From positions 1 to 64,000 of the forward strand of contig NZ_NBXD01000019.1 of the NCBI RefSeq assembly GCF_003399645.1: a stretch of 64,000 bases of DNA, read 5' to 3'. The DNA is from Subtercola boreus (lineage in GTDB: Bacteria > Actinomycetota > Actinomycetes > Actinomycetales > Microbacteriaceae). The notes beneath the pieces are model-generated. The model did not search any database. It saw nothing but the letters and a program-made list of their open reading frames with translations, and was not told where the DNA came from. A program made the position numbers and the translations under genes. Of this stretch, positions 8,949-18,236 are shown piece by piece (position 1 is the first letter of the stretch; each line of letters begins with the position of its first letter).

Positions 8949-10076
8949 TCACAGCCACCCGCGCTTCTTGAACATGGCGTAGAGGCCTACACTGAGGCCG
9001 ACCATGAGGCCGATCGCCGCCGGATAGCTCCAGGTGAAGTGCAGCTCGGGCATGTAGTCGAAGTTCATGCCGTAGATGCCGGTCACGACCGTGGGGGCGA
9101 AGAAGATGGCGGCCCAGGCGGAGATCTTCTTGACCTCATCGTTCTGGTGGTTGCTCGTCTCGGCGAGTTTCTTCATGTCTTCGTTCTGGCGCTGCGCGAC
9201 GAGAGTCGCATTCACGGTGAGGATCTCGCGCAGGGTCTGGCGAAAACCGTCCACCCGCTCGTTGACCACCGCAACGTGGTCGGCGACATCGCGGAACGCC
9301 CGCTTGAGCTCGAGGTTTCCCGTCTCACCCTGGCCGTACGTTTCACGGAGGGTCTGCAGCATCCCGGTCAGCGGCAGCGTCGCACGCTGGAAGTCGAGCA
9401 CCTCCTGAGAGAGTTCATAGATGCGCCGCGAGACCTCGGGGTCACCCTCGAAGACCTGCGCCTCGATCTGGTCGATGTCGGTCTCGAGTCCGGCGACGAC
9501 AGGAGCGTACTGGTCGACGACCGCATCCATGATGCCGTAGAGCGCGGCGATCGGGCCGAGGGCGAGGAGTTTCGGGTCAGCCTCCATGCGCCGCCTGACG
9601 ATCGACAGGTCGGGCGAGGCGCTGTGCCTGACAGAGACCACGAAGTTCGGGCCCACGAAGAGGTGCAGCTCGCCGAACTCGACCTCCTCCCGTTCGTCCA
9701 CATAGAAGGCGGCGCGCAGCACGACGAAGAGCACGTCGCCGTACCGCTCCAGCTTCGGGCGCTGGTGTGCGCCGACCGCGTCTTCGATGGCGAGCGGATG
9801 CAGCCCGAATTCGTGTTCGAGTTCTGACAGGGCCGCCTCGTCGGGGCGGAACAGTCCGATCCAGGCGAGGGCGTCGGGGATGCTCGACAGGGCCTCGATC
9901 GTCTGCTGGGGTGTCGCGCAGGAGAGCACCCGCTTGCCCTCGGAGTAGATGGCGTTGTCGATGACGCCACCGCCCGCGCCGAACGGATGCAGACTCGGTG
10001 CGACCTCGACCGGAGCGTCGTCGTGCGAGGCGGGACGACGCGTGACGGCGCCTTTGATCACCTGTGAGAACTTCAT
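8949..10076 (-). CDS. corA: CorA family magnesium/cobalt transporter
   Basis: The protein is a CorA channel for Mg2+/Co2+ uptake. A large cytoplasmic N-terminal domain with long helices is followed by two C-terminal membrane segments; the family GMN signature is present as YGMNFDYMPEL, and the chain ends with the basic tail FKKRGWL. I place the start at ATG 10076 (375 aa), because a strong GGAGGTGG ribosome site lies just upstream; the frame is open further but that part looks untranslated. A promoter-like TTGTGC-17-TGTAAG pair lies further upstream, divergent from the phosphodiesterase promoter. Confidence 0.93.
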   Translation of the reverse strand: MKFSQVIKGAVTRRPASHDDAPVEVAPSLHPFGAGGGVIDNAIYSEGKRVLSCATPQQTIEALSSIPDALAWIGLFRPDEAALSELEHEFGLHPLAIEDAVGAHQRPKLERYGDVLFVVLRAAFYVDEREEVEFGELHLFVGPNFVVSVRHSASPDLSIVRRRMEADPKLLALGPIAALYGIMDAVVDQYAPVVAGLETDIDQIEAQVFEGDPEVSRRIYELSQEVLDFQRATLPLTGMLQTLRETYGQGETGNLELKRAFRDVADHVAVVNERVDGFRQTLREILTVNATLVAQRQNEDMKKLAETSNHQNDEVKKISAWAAIFFAPTVVTGIYGMNFDYMPELHFTWSYPAAIGLMVGLSVGLYAMFKKRGWL

Positions 10077-10139
10077 GCAGATCCACCTCCGTGCGGCGTC
10101 GTGCGTTGATTCACGGCGACATCTTCTAGCCAAGCCGAC

Positions 10140-10168
10140 CTTACAGTGACATACTTTCTGAGGCACAA
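10140..10168 (-). promoter_or_regulatory. Candidate promoter for corA
   Basis: On the minus strand TTGTGC (10163-10168) and TGTAAG (10140-10145) are separated by 17 nt, a normal sigma-A spacing. It predicts a leader of about 60 nt before the corA ribosome site. Confidence 0.45.
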
Positions 10169-10194
10169 ATCCAGGCCCGCGCATGTTTGTCTTC

Positions 10195-10224
10195 TTGCCG
10201 CGTGGCGTTTACCCGACATACAGT
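10195..10224 (+). promoter_or_regulatory. Candidate promoter for the phosphodiesterase gene
   Basis: TTGCCG (10195-10200) and TACAGT (10219-10224) are separated by 18 nt. They face away from the corA promoter in a compact divergent control region. Confidence 0.45.
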
Positions 10225-10306
10225 TTCGTCTGCTTGGCTTTGTTTCGCACCGCCCGTCGTGCAGCCACACAGCGGGAAAGCCAACCCGAAACGGCCCTTG
10301 TCAAAA

Positions 10307-11305
10307 ATGCCAGCTCAAGCTGCGTCAACGGAACCCGACCAACCCACCCCGATCTCCCCGGCCCCGGCGAAGACCTTCGCCCAGTACCCGCGGCCCGATC
10401 ACTTCGTGCTGCACTTCAGCGACACCCACTTCGTCGGCCACGACGACCTGCTGTACGGCAAGGTCGACAGCGAGGCGCACCTCACGAAGATCCTCGGTGA
10501 GCTGCTGGAGTCCGGTGCCCGGCCCGAGGCCATCGTCTTCACCGGAGACCTCGCCGACAAGGGCGACCCGAAGGCGTACGAGAAGCTCCGCGCGATCGTC
10601 GAACCCGCCGCCGCCAAGCTCGGCGCAGAGGTCATCTGGGTCATGGGCAACCACGACAACCGCGCGGCATTCCGCGCCGGGCTGCTCGACCAGCAGCCCT
10701 CGATGAAGCCGATAGACCGTGTGCACGACATCAACGGCCTGCGCATCATCACCCTCGACAGCACGGTGCCCGGGTCGCACTACGGAGAGGTGACCCCCGC
10801 CCAGCTCGACTGGCTCGCCGAAGAGCTCTCAAGCCCCGCACCGCACGGCACCATCCTCGCCATGCATCACCCGCCCGTGCCCAGCGTGCTCGACCTCGCC
10901 GTCATGGTGGAGCTTCGCGACCAGGCCTCGCTTGCCGAGGTCATCCAGGGCAGCGACGTTCGCTCCATCATCGCCGGGCACCTGCACTACTCGTCGACGG
11001 CGATGTTCGCCGGTGTGCCCGTCTCGGTGGCCTCGGCGACCTGCTACACGCAGGACCTGAACGTGCCGGTCGGCGGAACCCTCGCCCGTGACGGAGCCCA
11101 GGCGTTCAACCTGATCCACGTCTTCGAGAACACGGTGCTGCACTCGGTGGTACCGATCGGGCACTACGCGCAGGTGTCGTACACCTCCGCGTCGGAGACC
11201 GCAGCCATTCTCGAGAAGGCCGGGGTTGCATTCCTCCCCCCGGCCGGTGCCCCCGTCGTGGCCGAAGAGCCCCTGGTCGTGCCGGCCCTGGTCGCCACCG
11301 CCTGA
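10307..11305 (+). CDS. Calcineurin-like metallophosphoesterase (CpdA-like)
   Basis: All motifs of a dinuclear metallophosphoesterase are present: DTHF (DxH), [13 protein letters not shown] and GHLHYSS, with a further HH in MHHPP. The closest characterised group is the class III cyclic nucleotide phosphodiesterases (CpdA/Rv0805), which hydrolyse cAMP among other phosphodiesters; the natural substrate here is not shown. I choose ATG 10307 (332 aa), since the upstream in-frame residues look untranslated; an in-frame TTG at 10298 is an alternative, and no strong ribosome site decides. The gene has its own promoter candidate and converges on the Stealth gene. Confidence 0.85.
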   Translation: MPAQAASTEPDQPTPISPAPAKTFAQYPRPDHFVLHFSDTHFVGHDDLLYGKVDSEAHLTKILGELLESGARPEAIVFTGDLADKGDPKAYEKLRAIVEPAAAKLGAEVIWVMGNHDNRAAFRAGLLDQQPSMKPIDRVHDINGLRIITLDSTVPGSHYGEVTPAQLDWLAEELSSPAPHGTILAMHHPPVPSVLDLAVMVELRDQASLAEVIQGSDVRSIIAGHLHYSSTAMFAGVPVSVASATCYTQDLNVPVGGTLARDGAQAFNLIHVFENTVLHSVVPIGHYAQVSYTSASETAAILEKAGVAFLPPAGAPVVAEEPLVVPALVATA

Positions 11306-11354
11306 CGGATCAAGGGATGGGCCGACCTTCCCCGCTGACCTGCCCCGCCGCGAC

Positions 11355-13046
11355 CTACCCTGCCGCGACGAACTGGCCTTTGTCGAGCGGAACCCGGGCA
11401 GCGCGCTCGGTCTCCCAGGGGGCCGGGAACGGGAAGTACTGTTCGAGGAACGCCTGCACGACGGCCGTGCGCTCTTCTGCCGACACCTCGGGAAAGCTCC
11501 CGTCGTTGAGGCAGAAGAAATCGTAGGCGCGTTTACGCAGTATCTCGGGCAGCATCCCCAGGCCCGACCGCACCGTCGTGTCGACGTACGCGACCCGCGC
11601 AGCCTCCTGCACGACGGCCTGCCCGGTCATCAGCGCGTAGTAGTGGTACAGCGAGTTCGTCACCGAGATGTCGGTGCTCGACCGGAAGCGACTGGCCGCC
11701 GTGCGTCGGAAGTCCTCGGGGAACTCCCCCTCCAGCTCCGCCATGACACTCCGACGAAGGGGTGCCGCTGCATGCTCGAGGTGCCGGGTGATGATGCGGC
11801 CGAACTTCTCGCTGAGCAGGCGGCGGTTGACTCTCGCCGCGTTCTCGAAACCGCTTCGCTCGAGGTCGTTCTCACCCAGCCCGATACGGGTCTGGGCCTC
11901 GATGAACTTCGTGACCCCGCCGGGTGAGAAGAACATGTTCGGCTGCACGGGGCGACCGAAGAACATGTCGTCGTTGGAGTAGAGGAAGTACTCGCTGATG
12001 CCCGGGATGCGGTGCAGCTGGCTCTCGACAGCCTGCGAGTTGTGGGTCGGCAGCACGGTGACGTCGCCGAAGAACTCCTCACTCCGCACGAAGGTGACCC
12101 GCGGATGCTCGGCCAACCATGCGGGCTTCGGTGAGTCCGTGGCGATGAAGATCCGCCTCACCCAGGGGGCGAACAGGTACACCGATCGGAGCGCGTACTT
12201 CAACTCGTCGATCTGGCGGTACCGGGCATCCGAATCGTCGCCGTCGCCGGCGACATACCCCTTGCCCTGCGCCCGGCGTCGGCGCTGGTAGTCGATGTCG
12301 TTGCCGTCGACCCAGGAGAAGACCATGTCGATGTCGAAGACCACGTCGGTCGCCTGGATGTCGAACATGCCGCGGAGAGTGTTCCACGAATGCCCGTAGA
12401 GGTTCACCGTCGTCGGGTTGGCCTCCGACCGCGGCAGGATGCGCCGTGTCAGCGAATTCTCGACGGGGCAGATGATGTTCTCTGCCTCGAAGCTCCAGAG
12501 CTGCAGCTCGATTCCAATGGATGACCCATAGGTCAGCCCGCCGCGCGGCTCGACGCGCGGGCGGTACAGCCGGAAGATGCGCGCCTTGCGGCTCTCCGAC
12601 AGCACGCCCGTGGAGACCAGCAGCGGTGGCCGCTTCTTGCCCGTGACCGTCTTGGCGTACATGGGCTCGTTCTGGCAGGCCAGCGCGAGCGCGCGTTCGA
12701 GTTTGCGACGTGCTGCGGCATCCACCACGATCACCGGTCGCTCGTCGTTGCCGCGGATGAGGAAGAAGGCGATGCGGGCCTTCTGCAGCGCCCGACGCAC
12801 GAACAGCAGGTCTTCGACCAGGGCTTCGTGGGGCGTCAGGGTCTCGTTGACGAGCGCGAGCATGCCCTTGCGTACGACGACGTCGGGCCGGCCATGACTC
12901 TTCGGCCACGAGCGCGGTGCGCCCGAACGCCCGGAACCCCGGGTGAACAGCTCCTCAGACGCATCGGGTTCGAGCGGATTCTCCAGCGCGACGTTGTGCG
13001 TGGCGGCACTGCCGGCGGAGAGGCCGGCGCCGCCTCCGCCGATCAT
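11355..13046 (-). CDS. Stealth family sugar-phosphate transferase (capsule/wall polysaccharide)
   Basis: The four Stealth conserved regions are recognisable: CR1 DMVFSWVDGNDIDY, CR2 from DELKYALRSV through FLYSNDDMFFGRP, CR3 near TRHLEHAAAPLRRS and CR4 near FFCLNDG. Stealth proteins transfer hexose-1-phosphate units in capsule or cell-wall polysaccharide synthesis. The ~200-residue N-terminal part is variable. The start is ATG 13046 (563 aa): it overlaps the SNF2 stop as ATGA and has GGAGAGGG just upstream, so translation is probably coupled to the helicase. There are no glycosyltransferase or export genes next to it, which is unusual. Confidence 0.85.
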   Translation of the reverse strand: MIGGGGAGLSAGSAATHNVALENPLEPDASEELFTRGSGRSGAPRSWPKSHGRPDVVVRKGMLALVNETLTPHEALVEDLLFVRRALQKARIAFFLIRGNDERPVIVVDAAARRKLERALALACQNEPMYAKTVTGKKRPPLLVSTGVLSESRKARIFRLYRPRVEPRGGLTYGSSIGIELQLWSFEAENIICPVENSLTRRILPRSEANPTTVNLYGHSWNTLRGMFDIQATDVVFDIDMVFSWVDGNDIDYQRRRRAQGKGYVAGDGDDSDARYRQIDELKYALRSVYLFAPWVRRIFIATDSPKPAWLAEHPRVTFVRSEEFFGDVTVLPTHNSQAVESQLHRIPGISEYFLYSNDDMFFGRPVQPNMFFSPGGVTKFIEAQTRIGLGENDLERSGFENAARVNRRLLSEKFGRIITRHLEHAAAPLRRSVMAELEGEFPEDFRRTAASRFRSSTDISVTNSLYHYYALMTGQAVVQEAARVAYVDTTVRSGLGMLPEILRKRAYDFFCLNDGSFPEVSAEERTAVVQAFLEQYFPFPAPWETERAARVPLDKGQFVAAG

Positions 13047-15178
13047 GACAACGCCCTCTCCAGGAGGCTCACCAGAGCCTCGAGCTGCACACTGTCGCTC
13101 GAGCCGATCTCGGCGTCCGACCCGTCGAGCGCCCGGGCCGCGAGACCCTGCTTGCTGTCGATGAGCTCGGCGATCTTCGAATCGATGGTCTGCGCCGCGA
13201 TGATGCGCCACGCGGTGACAGGCTCGGCCTGGCCGATCCGGTGCACCCGGTCGATCGCCTGGGTCTGTTCGGCCGCCGTCCAGGAGAGTTCAGCCAGCAC
13301 GACGTTCGACGCAGCCTGCAGGTTCAGCCCCACACCGGCGGCGGTCAGCGAGCACACCGCGACCGCGACATCCGCGTCGTTGTTGAACGCGTCGATCTGC
13401 GTCTGGCGGTAGGTCGCGCTCTGGTCGCCGCGGATCGAGATGGTGCGGAGGCCGGCCTTCGCAAGGGCCTCCTCGGCCTGGTCCATCACGTCGATGTGCT
13501 TCGCGAAGAAGACGACCTTGCCCACCGAGCGGGCGAGCTGGGCGGCATAGTCGGCCGCGAGACCGGCCTTGGCCTGGCCGATCTTGCGCACCATGGTGAA
13601 GACGTTCTCGCCGGTCGAACTGGCTTTCGACTCCTCGAGTTCGGCCTTGGCGACCATGCGCATCAGTTCGGCGTTCGGGCCGTCGCTGGTGTCGTAACCG
13701 GCCCCGACCGCCCCTGCGGCAGACCGGCGGTACCGCGTGACGAGACGCTTGCCCAGCTCGGCTTCGGCCTGGCGGATAGAGCGGCCGAGGTCGTCGTCGA
13801 GTTCGACCGGGAGGTCGACGACCCGCTTCGCCGGAAGGTCGGCGGCGACATCCACCTTCTTGCGGCGCACGATGCCCATGTCGATGACGGCCTCGCGAGC
13901 CTCGGCGAAGAAACCGAAGTCGGCCGGGGTGAGGCCGGTGTCTTCGAGCTTCTCCATCAGCTCGGGGGTGGGCTTGTCGCCGTCGATCCAGCCGAGGTAC
14001 TGCCAGATCGCGCGGAAGTCGTCGACATCGTTGATCAGCGGCGTTCCGGTGAGGGCCATCATCAGCGGGTCGCCGCCGGGCGCGAACCTGCGGATACGTT
14101 CAGCCAGTGCCAGCACGTTCTTCGAGCGTTGCGACTGCAGGTTCTTGATGAAGTGCGCCTCGTCGACGACCATGCCCTTGAAACCGAGGGTGCCGAGCCA
14201 GGCGAGGTGCCGGTCGAGAACGTCGTAGTTCACGATCACCACGTCGGCAAAGGCATCGAGCCCTGCCCCGTCGCCCTGGATGACCGTCGCGCGGCGATGC
14301 GGGGTCCAGATCTCGACCTCGCGGGCCCAGTTCATCTTGACGACGTTCGGTACGACCGCGAGCAGCGGGTAGGAATCGGAGACGGATGCGGCCAGCAGCG
14401 ACTGCGCCGTCTTGCCGAGGCCGGGCTCATCGGCGAGCAGGAACGACCGGTGCCCGGCGGCGACGGCCGCGATGAAGCGCGCCTGGTGGTGCATGAGTTC
14501 GTGGCCGGGAGGCGAGATGCGGTCGATCTTCGGCGCCTCGGGCAGCTCCATGCTGGCGACCGTGCCACCGGAGCCATACTCGAAGGCACGGTAGAGGGGG
14601 CCGAGCAGCTCCCAGCTCGACAGGCGGCCGCGGGAGACCGGGCGGTGCGCCGTCGCGGCACTGAAGTCGGGAGCGAGGAACGGGTTTGCGAGCTGGCGGG
14701 CCTTCACCGACTGCGGCATGACCTGTCGCTCCGCAGCGGTGCCCCGGAAGCTGAAGTCCGAGGCGAACGGCGACGCGGCGGCCGGCGGCGGGAGTTCCTC
14801 CTCCTCGACCTCGAGACCGGCGTCGGTCAGATACTCACGGCGCATGCGCTGCGCAACGGGCGACACCGGCACGTCGCTCTCCAGCAGCGTGATGAGCGAG
14901 GTGTCGCGCGCGGCCGTCTGCGCCAGGATGCCCGCGATGCCGTCGAGCCGTTTCAGCTGCTCGGCGCGTTCGCCGTCGCTCAGCTCGGAGTCGCCCTTGA
15001 TGCGGGCGCGTTCCTCCCGCATGAGCAGGGCAACGACGAGGAACTTCGTGCGGTTCGAGGGCACGACCTTGCCGCGCTGGGCGGCTGCTTCGACCTCCCT
15101 GACCTTCCGCGCGAGAATCGGGATGAGGCCGGTGTTGTCGACCGTGCGGGTTGACCGGCGAACGCCTGATCGTGACAT
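13043..15178 (-). CDS. SNF2-type DEAD/DEAH helicase-like ATPase
   Basis: This 711-aa protein has the two RecA-like lobes of the SNF2 family: Walker A in DEPGLGKTAQS, the DEAH box in VVDEAHFIKN, motif III ALTGTPL, and motif VI DRVHRIGQ. SNF2 ATPases move along or remodel DNA-protein complexes. The first ~230 residues have no recognisable domain and contain a charged coiled-coil-like stretch. The ATG is preceded by a strong AGGAGGAG ribosome site. A TAGAAT hexamer at 15313-15318 could be its -10. It is followed with a 4-bp overlap by the Stealth gene; no restriction, nuclease or phospholipase partner gene is near, so a defence role cannot be argued from context. Confidence 0.88.
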   Translation of the reverse strand: MSRSGVRRSTRTVDNTGLIPILARKVREVEAAAQRGKVVPSNRTKFLVVALLMREERARIKGDSELSDGERAEQLKRLDGIAGILAQTAARDTSLITLLESDVPVSPVAQRMRREYLTDAGLEVEEEELPPPAAASPFASDFSFRGTAAERQVMPQSVKARQLANPFLAPDFSAATAHRPVSRGRLSSWELLGPLYRAFEYGSGGTVASMELPEAPKIDRISPPGHELMHHQARFIAAVAAGHRSFLLADEPGLGKTAQSLLAASVSDSYPLLAVVPNVVKMNWAREVEIWTPHRRATVIQGDGAGLDAFADVVIVNYDVLDRHLAWLGTLGFKGMVVDEAHFIKNLQSQRSKNVLALAERIRRFAPGGDPLMMALTGTPLINDVDDFRAIWQYLGWIDGDKPTPELMEKLEDTGLTPADFGFFAEAREAVIDMGIVRRKKVDVAADLPAKRVVDLPVELDDDLGRSIRQAEAELGKRLVTRYRRSAAGAVGAGYDTSDGPNAELMRMVAKAELEESKASSTGENVFTMVRKIGQAKAGLAADYAAQLARSVGKVVFFAKHIDVMDQAEEALAKAGLRTISIRGDQSATYRQTQIDAFNNDADVAVAVCSLTAAGVGLNLQAASNVVLAELSWTAAEQTQAIDRVHRIGQAEPVTAWRIIAAQTIDSKIAELIDSKQGLAARALDGSDAEIGSSDSVQLEALVSLLERALS

Positions 15179-15312
15179 GCTCCTCCTGTGGAGTGTGGCG
15201 CTGCCGGCGTTCAGACCCAGCTGAAACGACCTTCGGCGCGAACCTGCACCGGATTGCTGACCAAATCAGCCGTGTTTTCAGAAACAGCTGCGGGTTACCC
15301 GGTGCGTTCCCG

Positions 15313-15318
15313 ATTCTA
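15313..15318 (-). promoter_or_regulatory. Candidate -10 (TAGAAT) for the SNF2-Stealth pair
   Basis: TAGAAT on the minus strand matches the -10 consensus at five of six positions and would give a leader of roughly 125 nt. No clear -35 is seen. Confidence 0.35.
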
Positions 15319-15342
15319 ACGCATTGTCGGCTAGAGTCTGCG

Positions 15343-15762
15343 CTACTTCGCGTTCGACACGGGGATCTTGATCAGCAGGCCCGCCGCGACGAAGACGATG
15401 GCGGCGGCCAGGTGCAGGGCGTACCAGACCGGCGGCACGAAGTCGAGCGGCACGATCGGGTTCCACACGACCGCGATCGGCACCAGCCCGATGATCCACC
15501 ACCACTGTTTCGCCTGGTACGCGAAGACCGAGACGATGAGCGCGAGAATGGCGATCGCGTAGCGGAAGAGGGTGAACCAGCCCGAGTCGATCACGGCGAC
15601 GGCGGCGAGCAGGATGACCGCGGCGAGAAGCCCCGGAGCCAGGGCGGTGCGGGTGAAGGTGGGGTAGCGCGACGCGGGCGTGGCTCCCGTCGGCCGGTTG
15701 CGCAGCTGACGGTTGCGCTCCTGCTGTTCCCGCAGCTGCGCATCGCGCTGCCCCTTGTTCAC
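15343..15762 (-). CDS. Small membrane protein (DUF6804-like)
   Basis: About 140 residues: a charged Gln/Arg-rich N-terminus, then four hydrophobic helices, with the stretch WNPIVPLDFVPPVWYALHLAAA between the third and fourth. That arrangement resembles DUF6804 membrane proteins, whose role is unknown. I prefer the GTG at 15762, which overlaps the upstream stop as GTGA, over an ATG at 15780 inside the neighbouring gene; neither has a strong ribosome site. It is co-transcribed with the UPF0303 gene. Confidence 0.75.
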   Translation of the reverse strand: MNKGQRDAQLREQQERNRQLRNRPTGATPASRYPTFTRTALAPGLLAAVILLAAVAVIDSGWFTLFRYAIAILALIVSVFAYQAKQWWWIIGLVPIAVVWNPIVPLDFVPPVWYALHLAAAIVFVAAGLLIKIPVSNAK

Positions 15763-16268
15763 TGCTGGCCCCGCAGCCATTCGAGGGCGTCGAGCACCAG
15801 TTCGTGGTCGTCGGCCTGGGCGAGGCCCGAGACGCCGACGATGCCGATCAGCGAGCCGTGCACGAAGATCGGAACCGCTCCGCCGTGGGCCGCGAAGACG
15901 ATGGGGTCGAGGCGGGCAGAGGCCTCGAAAGTGGTTCCCCGGGAGCGGAAGAGTGTGCCGACCACGTACGACGATTCACCGAAACGCCGAACCACACGGA
16001 ACTTGCGCTCGAGCCAGTGGTCGTTGTCAGACGAGGCCCCGGGCATCCCGGCGTGGAAGACACGCTGCTCGCCGAAGACGATCGCGATCGCGATCGGAAG
16101 CTCCCGCTCGATGGCCGCGTCGCGCAGGTGCGAGCCCAGCGAGAAGGCGTCAGCGTGGTCGAAGGAGTCGAACTGCAGCGCCTGTTCGCGCTCGCGCAGC
16201 CGGTCGAGTCGTTCGGCCTCCGCGAGAATGGCAGAATCGCGTGAGGGCGCAGAGTCGCTGGGGGGCAT
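15759..16268 (-). CDS. UPF0303 / GlcG-HbpS-like (heme-degrading domain) protein
   Basis: The 169-aa protein fits the UPF0303 family: AFSLGSHLRDAAIERELPIAIAI, FHAGMPGASSDNDHWLERKFRVVRRFGESSY and a Gly-rich end (GIVGVSGLAQADDHELV). The fold is shared with HbpS-type heme-binding proteins, but heme degradation by this branch is not established. The ATG has a TAGGCT hexamer exactly 6 nt upstream. It is divergent from psuG and overlaps the downstream membrane protein gene. Confidence 0.82.
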   Translation of the reverse strand: MPPSDSAPSRDSAILAEAERLDRLREREQALQFDSFDHADAFSLGSHLRDAAIERELPIAIAIVFGEQRVFHAGMPGASSDNDHWLERKFRVVRRFGESSYVVGTLFRSRGTTFEASARLDPIVFAAHGGAVPIFVHGSLIGIVGVSGLAQADDHELVLDALEWLRGQQ

Positions 16269-16274
16269 AGAGCC

Positions 16275-16280
16275 AGCCTA
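16275..16280 (-). promoter_or_regulatory. -10 hexamer TAGGCT, leaderless layout
   Basis: TAGGCT on the minus strand, 6 nt from the ATG at 16268. Confidence 0.5.
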
Positions 16281-16324
16281 GAACCGAAGTCGCCCGAACC
16301 CTGACCGCTGCCGTAGAAAGACAC

Positions 16325-17245
16325 GTGATGCCCCAGCCCTTCGTCATCTCCGATGCCGTGACAGACGCACTCGAGAACGGTCGCCCGATCGTCGCCCTCG
16401 AATCGACCATCATCTCGCACGGGCTCCCCCGGCCCAGAAACCTCGAAGCCGCGAAGGAGTTCGAGGAAATCCTTCTCAGTGCGGGTGTGACGCCGGCGAC
16501 GATCGCGGTGCTCGACGGGATTCCGCGTATCGGGCTCGACGCCGACGGGATCGCGCGCATCGCCAACGAGGACATGGTCAAGGCGAGCGTTCGCGACCTG
16601 CCGATCCTTGCGGCCAAGAAGATCAGCGGAGCGACCACCGTCGCAGCGACCGCCTACCTGGCGGGCCGCGCCGGGGTGCGGGTCTTCGCGACCGGCGGGC
16701 TCGGCGGCGTTCACCGCGGCGCCAGCGCGACCTTCGACGAGTCGGCCGACCTCAGCTCGCTCGCCCTCGCCGGGGTGACCGTGGTCGCGGCCGGGGTGAA
16801 GTCGGTGCTCGACATCGCCGGGACGCTCGAGCGGCTCGAGACCCTGAGCGTTCCCGTGCTCGGGTACCGCACCACCAACTTCCCGAGCTTCTGGCTCACC
16901 GAGTCCGGCGAGCAGATCGACTGGTCGGTGGACTCCCCCGACGAGATCGCCCGGGTCATGCAGAGCCAGGACGAGTTGGGCCACGGGCAGGGCATCATCG
17001 TCGCGAACCCCCTGCCGTCTGCGCTGCAGTGGGACCCGGCCGAACACGACACCGTGCTGCTCGAGGCCCTGGCCGAGGCAGACGCGCGGGGAATCCGGGG
17101 AAAGGCCGTGACACCGTTCCTGCTGTCGTACATCGTGGGGGCATCCGGCGGTCGGAGTCTCGAGGTCAACCTCGACATCGCACGCAACAATGTGCGGCTT
17201 GCGGGCGAGATCGCGACGGCCTGGAGCGGGCTCGACCGTGAGTGA
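16325..17245 (+). CDS. psuG: Pseudouridine-5'-phosphate glycosidase
   Basis: This enzyme reversibly splits pseudouridine-5'-phosphate into uracil and ribose-5-phosphate. The sequence is clearly PsuG: ALESTIISHGLPRPRN carries the catalytic Glu, AAGVKSVLDI holds the active-site Lys, and HRGASATFDESADL and VLGYRTTNFPSFW are family blocks. At 306 aa it has the usual length. Starts at GTG 16325 or ATG 16328 are both possible; TAGAAA at 16314 and the AGAAAG stretch lie close upstream. The partner PfkB kinase follows with an 8-bp overlap, giving the classic pseudouridine salvage pair. Confidence 0.93.
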   Translation: MMPQPFVISDAVTDALENGRPIVALESTIISHGLPRPRNLEAAKEFEEILLSAGVTPATIAVLDGIPRIGLDADGIARIANEDMVKASVRDLPILAAKKISGATTVAATAYLAGRAGVRVFATGGLGGVHRGASATFDESADLSSLALAGVTVVAAGVKSVLDIAGTLERLETLSVPVLGYRTTNFPSFWLTESGEQIDWSVDSPDEIARVMQSQDELGHGQGIIVANPLPSALQWDPAEHDTVLLEALAEADARGIRGKAVTPFLLSYIVGASGGRSLEVNLDIARNNVRLAGEIATAWSGLDRE

Positions 17246-18227
17246 CGCCGCAGGGTCGGCGGGCAGTCGCCCGCCCGTCCGTGTCGTGATCGTGGGCGAC
17301 GTCTTCGACGACATCATCGTGACGCCCTCCTCGGGCATCCGCGCCGACACCGACACGCTCGCGAGCATCGAGCGCCGCGCGGGCGGTTCGGCCGCGAACA
17401 CGGCAGCGTGGCTCGGCTCGCTCGGAACGCTCGTCGACTTCGTCGGGCGCACCAACGTCGCCGACACCGTGCGGCACGAGAACCTGCTGCGTGATTCCGG
17501 CGTCACCCCGCACCTGTCGGGCGAGGCGGTGCTGCCCACGGGCACGATCGTCGTGATCGTCGAGGGCAACGACGTGCGCACCATGCTCACCGAGAAGGGG
17601 GCGAACGTCGACACCTCGCCCGCCGACGTGACGGATGCCCTGCTGAGCGTCGCCACCCACCTGCACTTCACCGGCTACACGATCTTCAGCGGGCAGCCGG
17701 TCGAGGGGTTCGCCGACCTGATCCGGCGCGCGAAGGCGCACGGCGTGACCGTCTCGGTCGATCCCGGGTCGGCGGGGTTCATCGTCGATCACGGCGCTCC
17801 GGGGTTCCTCGGAGCGATCGAGGGTGCCGACATCCTGTTCCCGAACCTCGAAGAGGGCCAGGCGCTCACCGGCGAGAGCGACCCGGGGAGAATCGTCGAC
17901 GCTCTGGCGGCACACGTCGAGGTCGTCGCCCTGACACTGGGCCGGCGGGGCGCGCTGATCGGAACTCGGGAAGGGTCGCGGGTCGTGATCGAGTGCGTTC
18001 CGGCGGAACCGCGCGACACCACGGGAGCGGGCGATGCCTTCGACGCGGGCTTTCTCGCGGGGTTGTTCGACGGCCTGAGCACGGCAGACCGGCCGCTCGA
18101 ACTCCGCGGCGAGGCGTTCGCGGCACGACTGCGCCGGGCCGGGGAGACGGGGGTCGCCACGGCGTCACGTGCTGTCGGAATCGTCGGGGCGCGACCGAAC
18201 GGCTCCGTGCCGCTGCACCCGCGTTAG
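17238..18227 (+). CDS. psuK: PfkB family sugar kinase, probable pseudouridine kinase
   Basis: This is a ribokinase/PfkB-fold kinase of about 329 aa. RAGGSAANTAAWLGSLG is the first PfkB signature, and DTTGAGDAFDAGF is the second, with the catalytic Asp and anion hole. I choose GTG 17238, which overlaps the psuG stop; the frame upstream lies inside psuG. Because it is translationally tied to psuG, the likely substrate is pseudouridine, phosphorylated to the PsuG substrate. Ribose or another nucleoside cannot be excluded from sequence alone. Confidence 0.85.
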   Translation: MSDAAGSAGSRPPVRVVIVGDVFDDIIVTPSSGIRADTDTLASIERRAGGSAANTAAWLGSLGTLVDFVGRTNVADTVRHENLLRDSGVTPHLSGEAVLPTGTIVVIVEGNDVRTMLTEKGANVDTSPADVTDALLSVATHLHFTGYTIFSGQPVEGFADLIRRAKAHGVTVSVDPGSAGFIVDHGAPGFLGAIEGADILFPNLEEGQALTGESDPGRIVDALAAHVEVVALTLGRRGALIGTREGSRVVIECVPAEPRDTTGAGDAFDAGFLAGLFDGLSTADRPLELRGEAFAARLRRAGETGVATASRAVGIVGARPNGSVPLHPR

Positions 18228-18236
18228 GCAGAACCG

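Noticed and set aside
7743-9827. 694-aa plus-strand open frame across the FAD oxidoreductase and corA
   Set aside because: Antisense to two clear genes, Arg/Glu-rich shadow.
10077-10306. Magnesium riboswitch in the corA leader
   Set aside because: The predicted leader is only about 60 nt before the ribosome site, too short for an M-box, and I see no matching stem arrangement.
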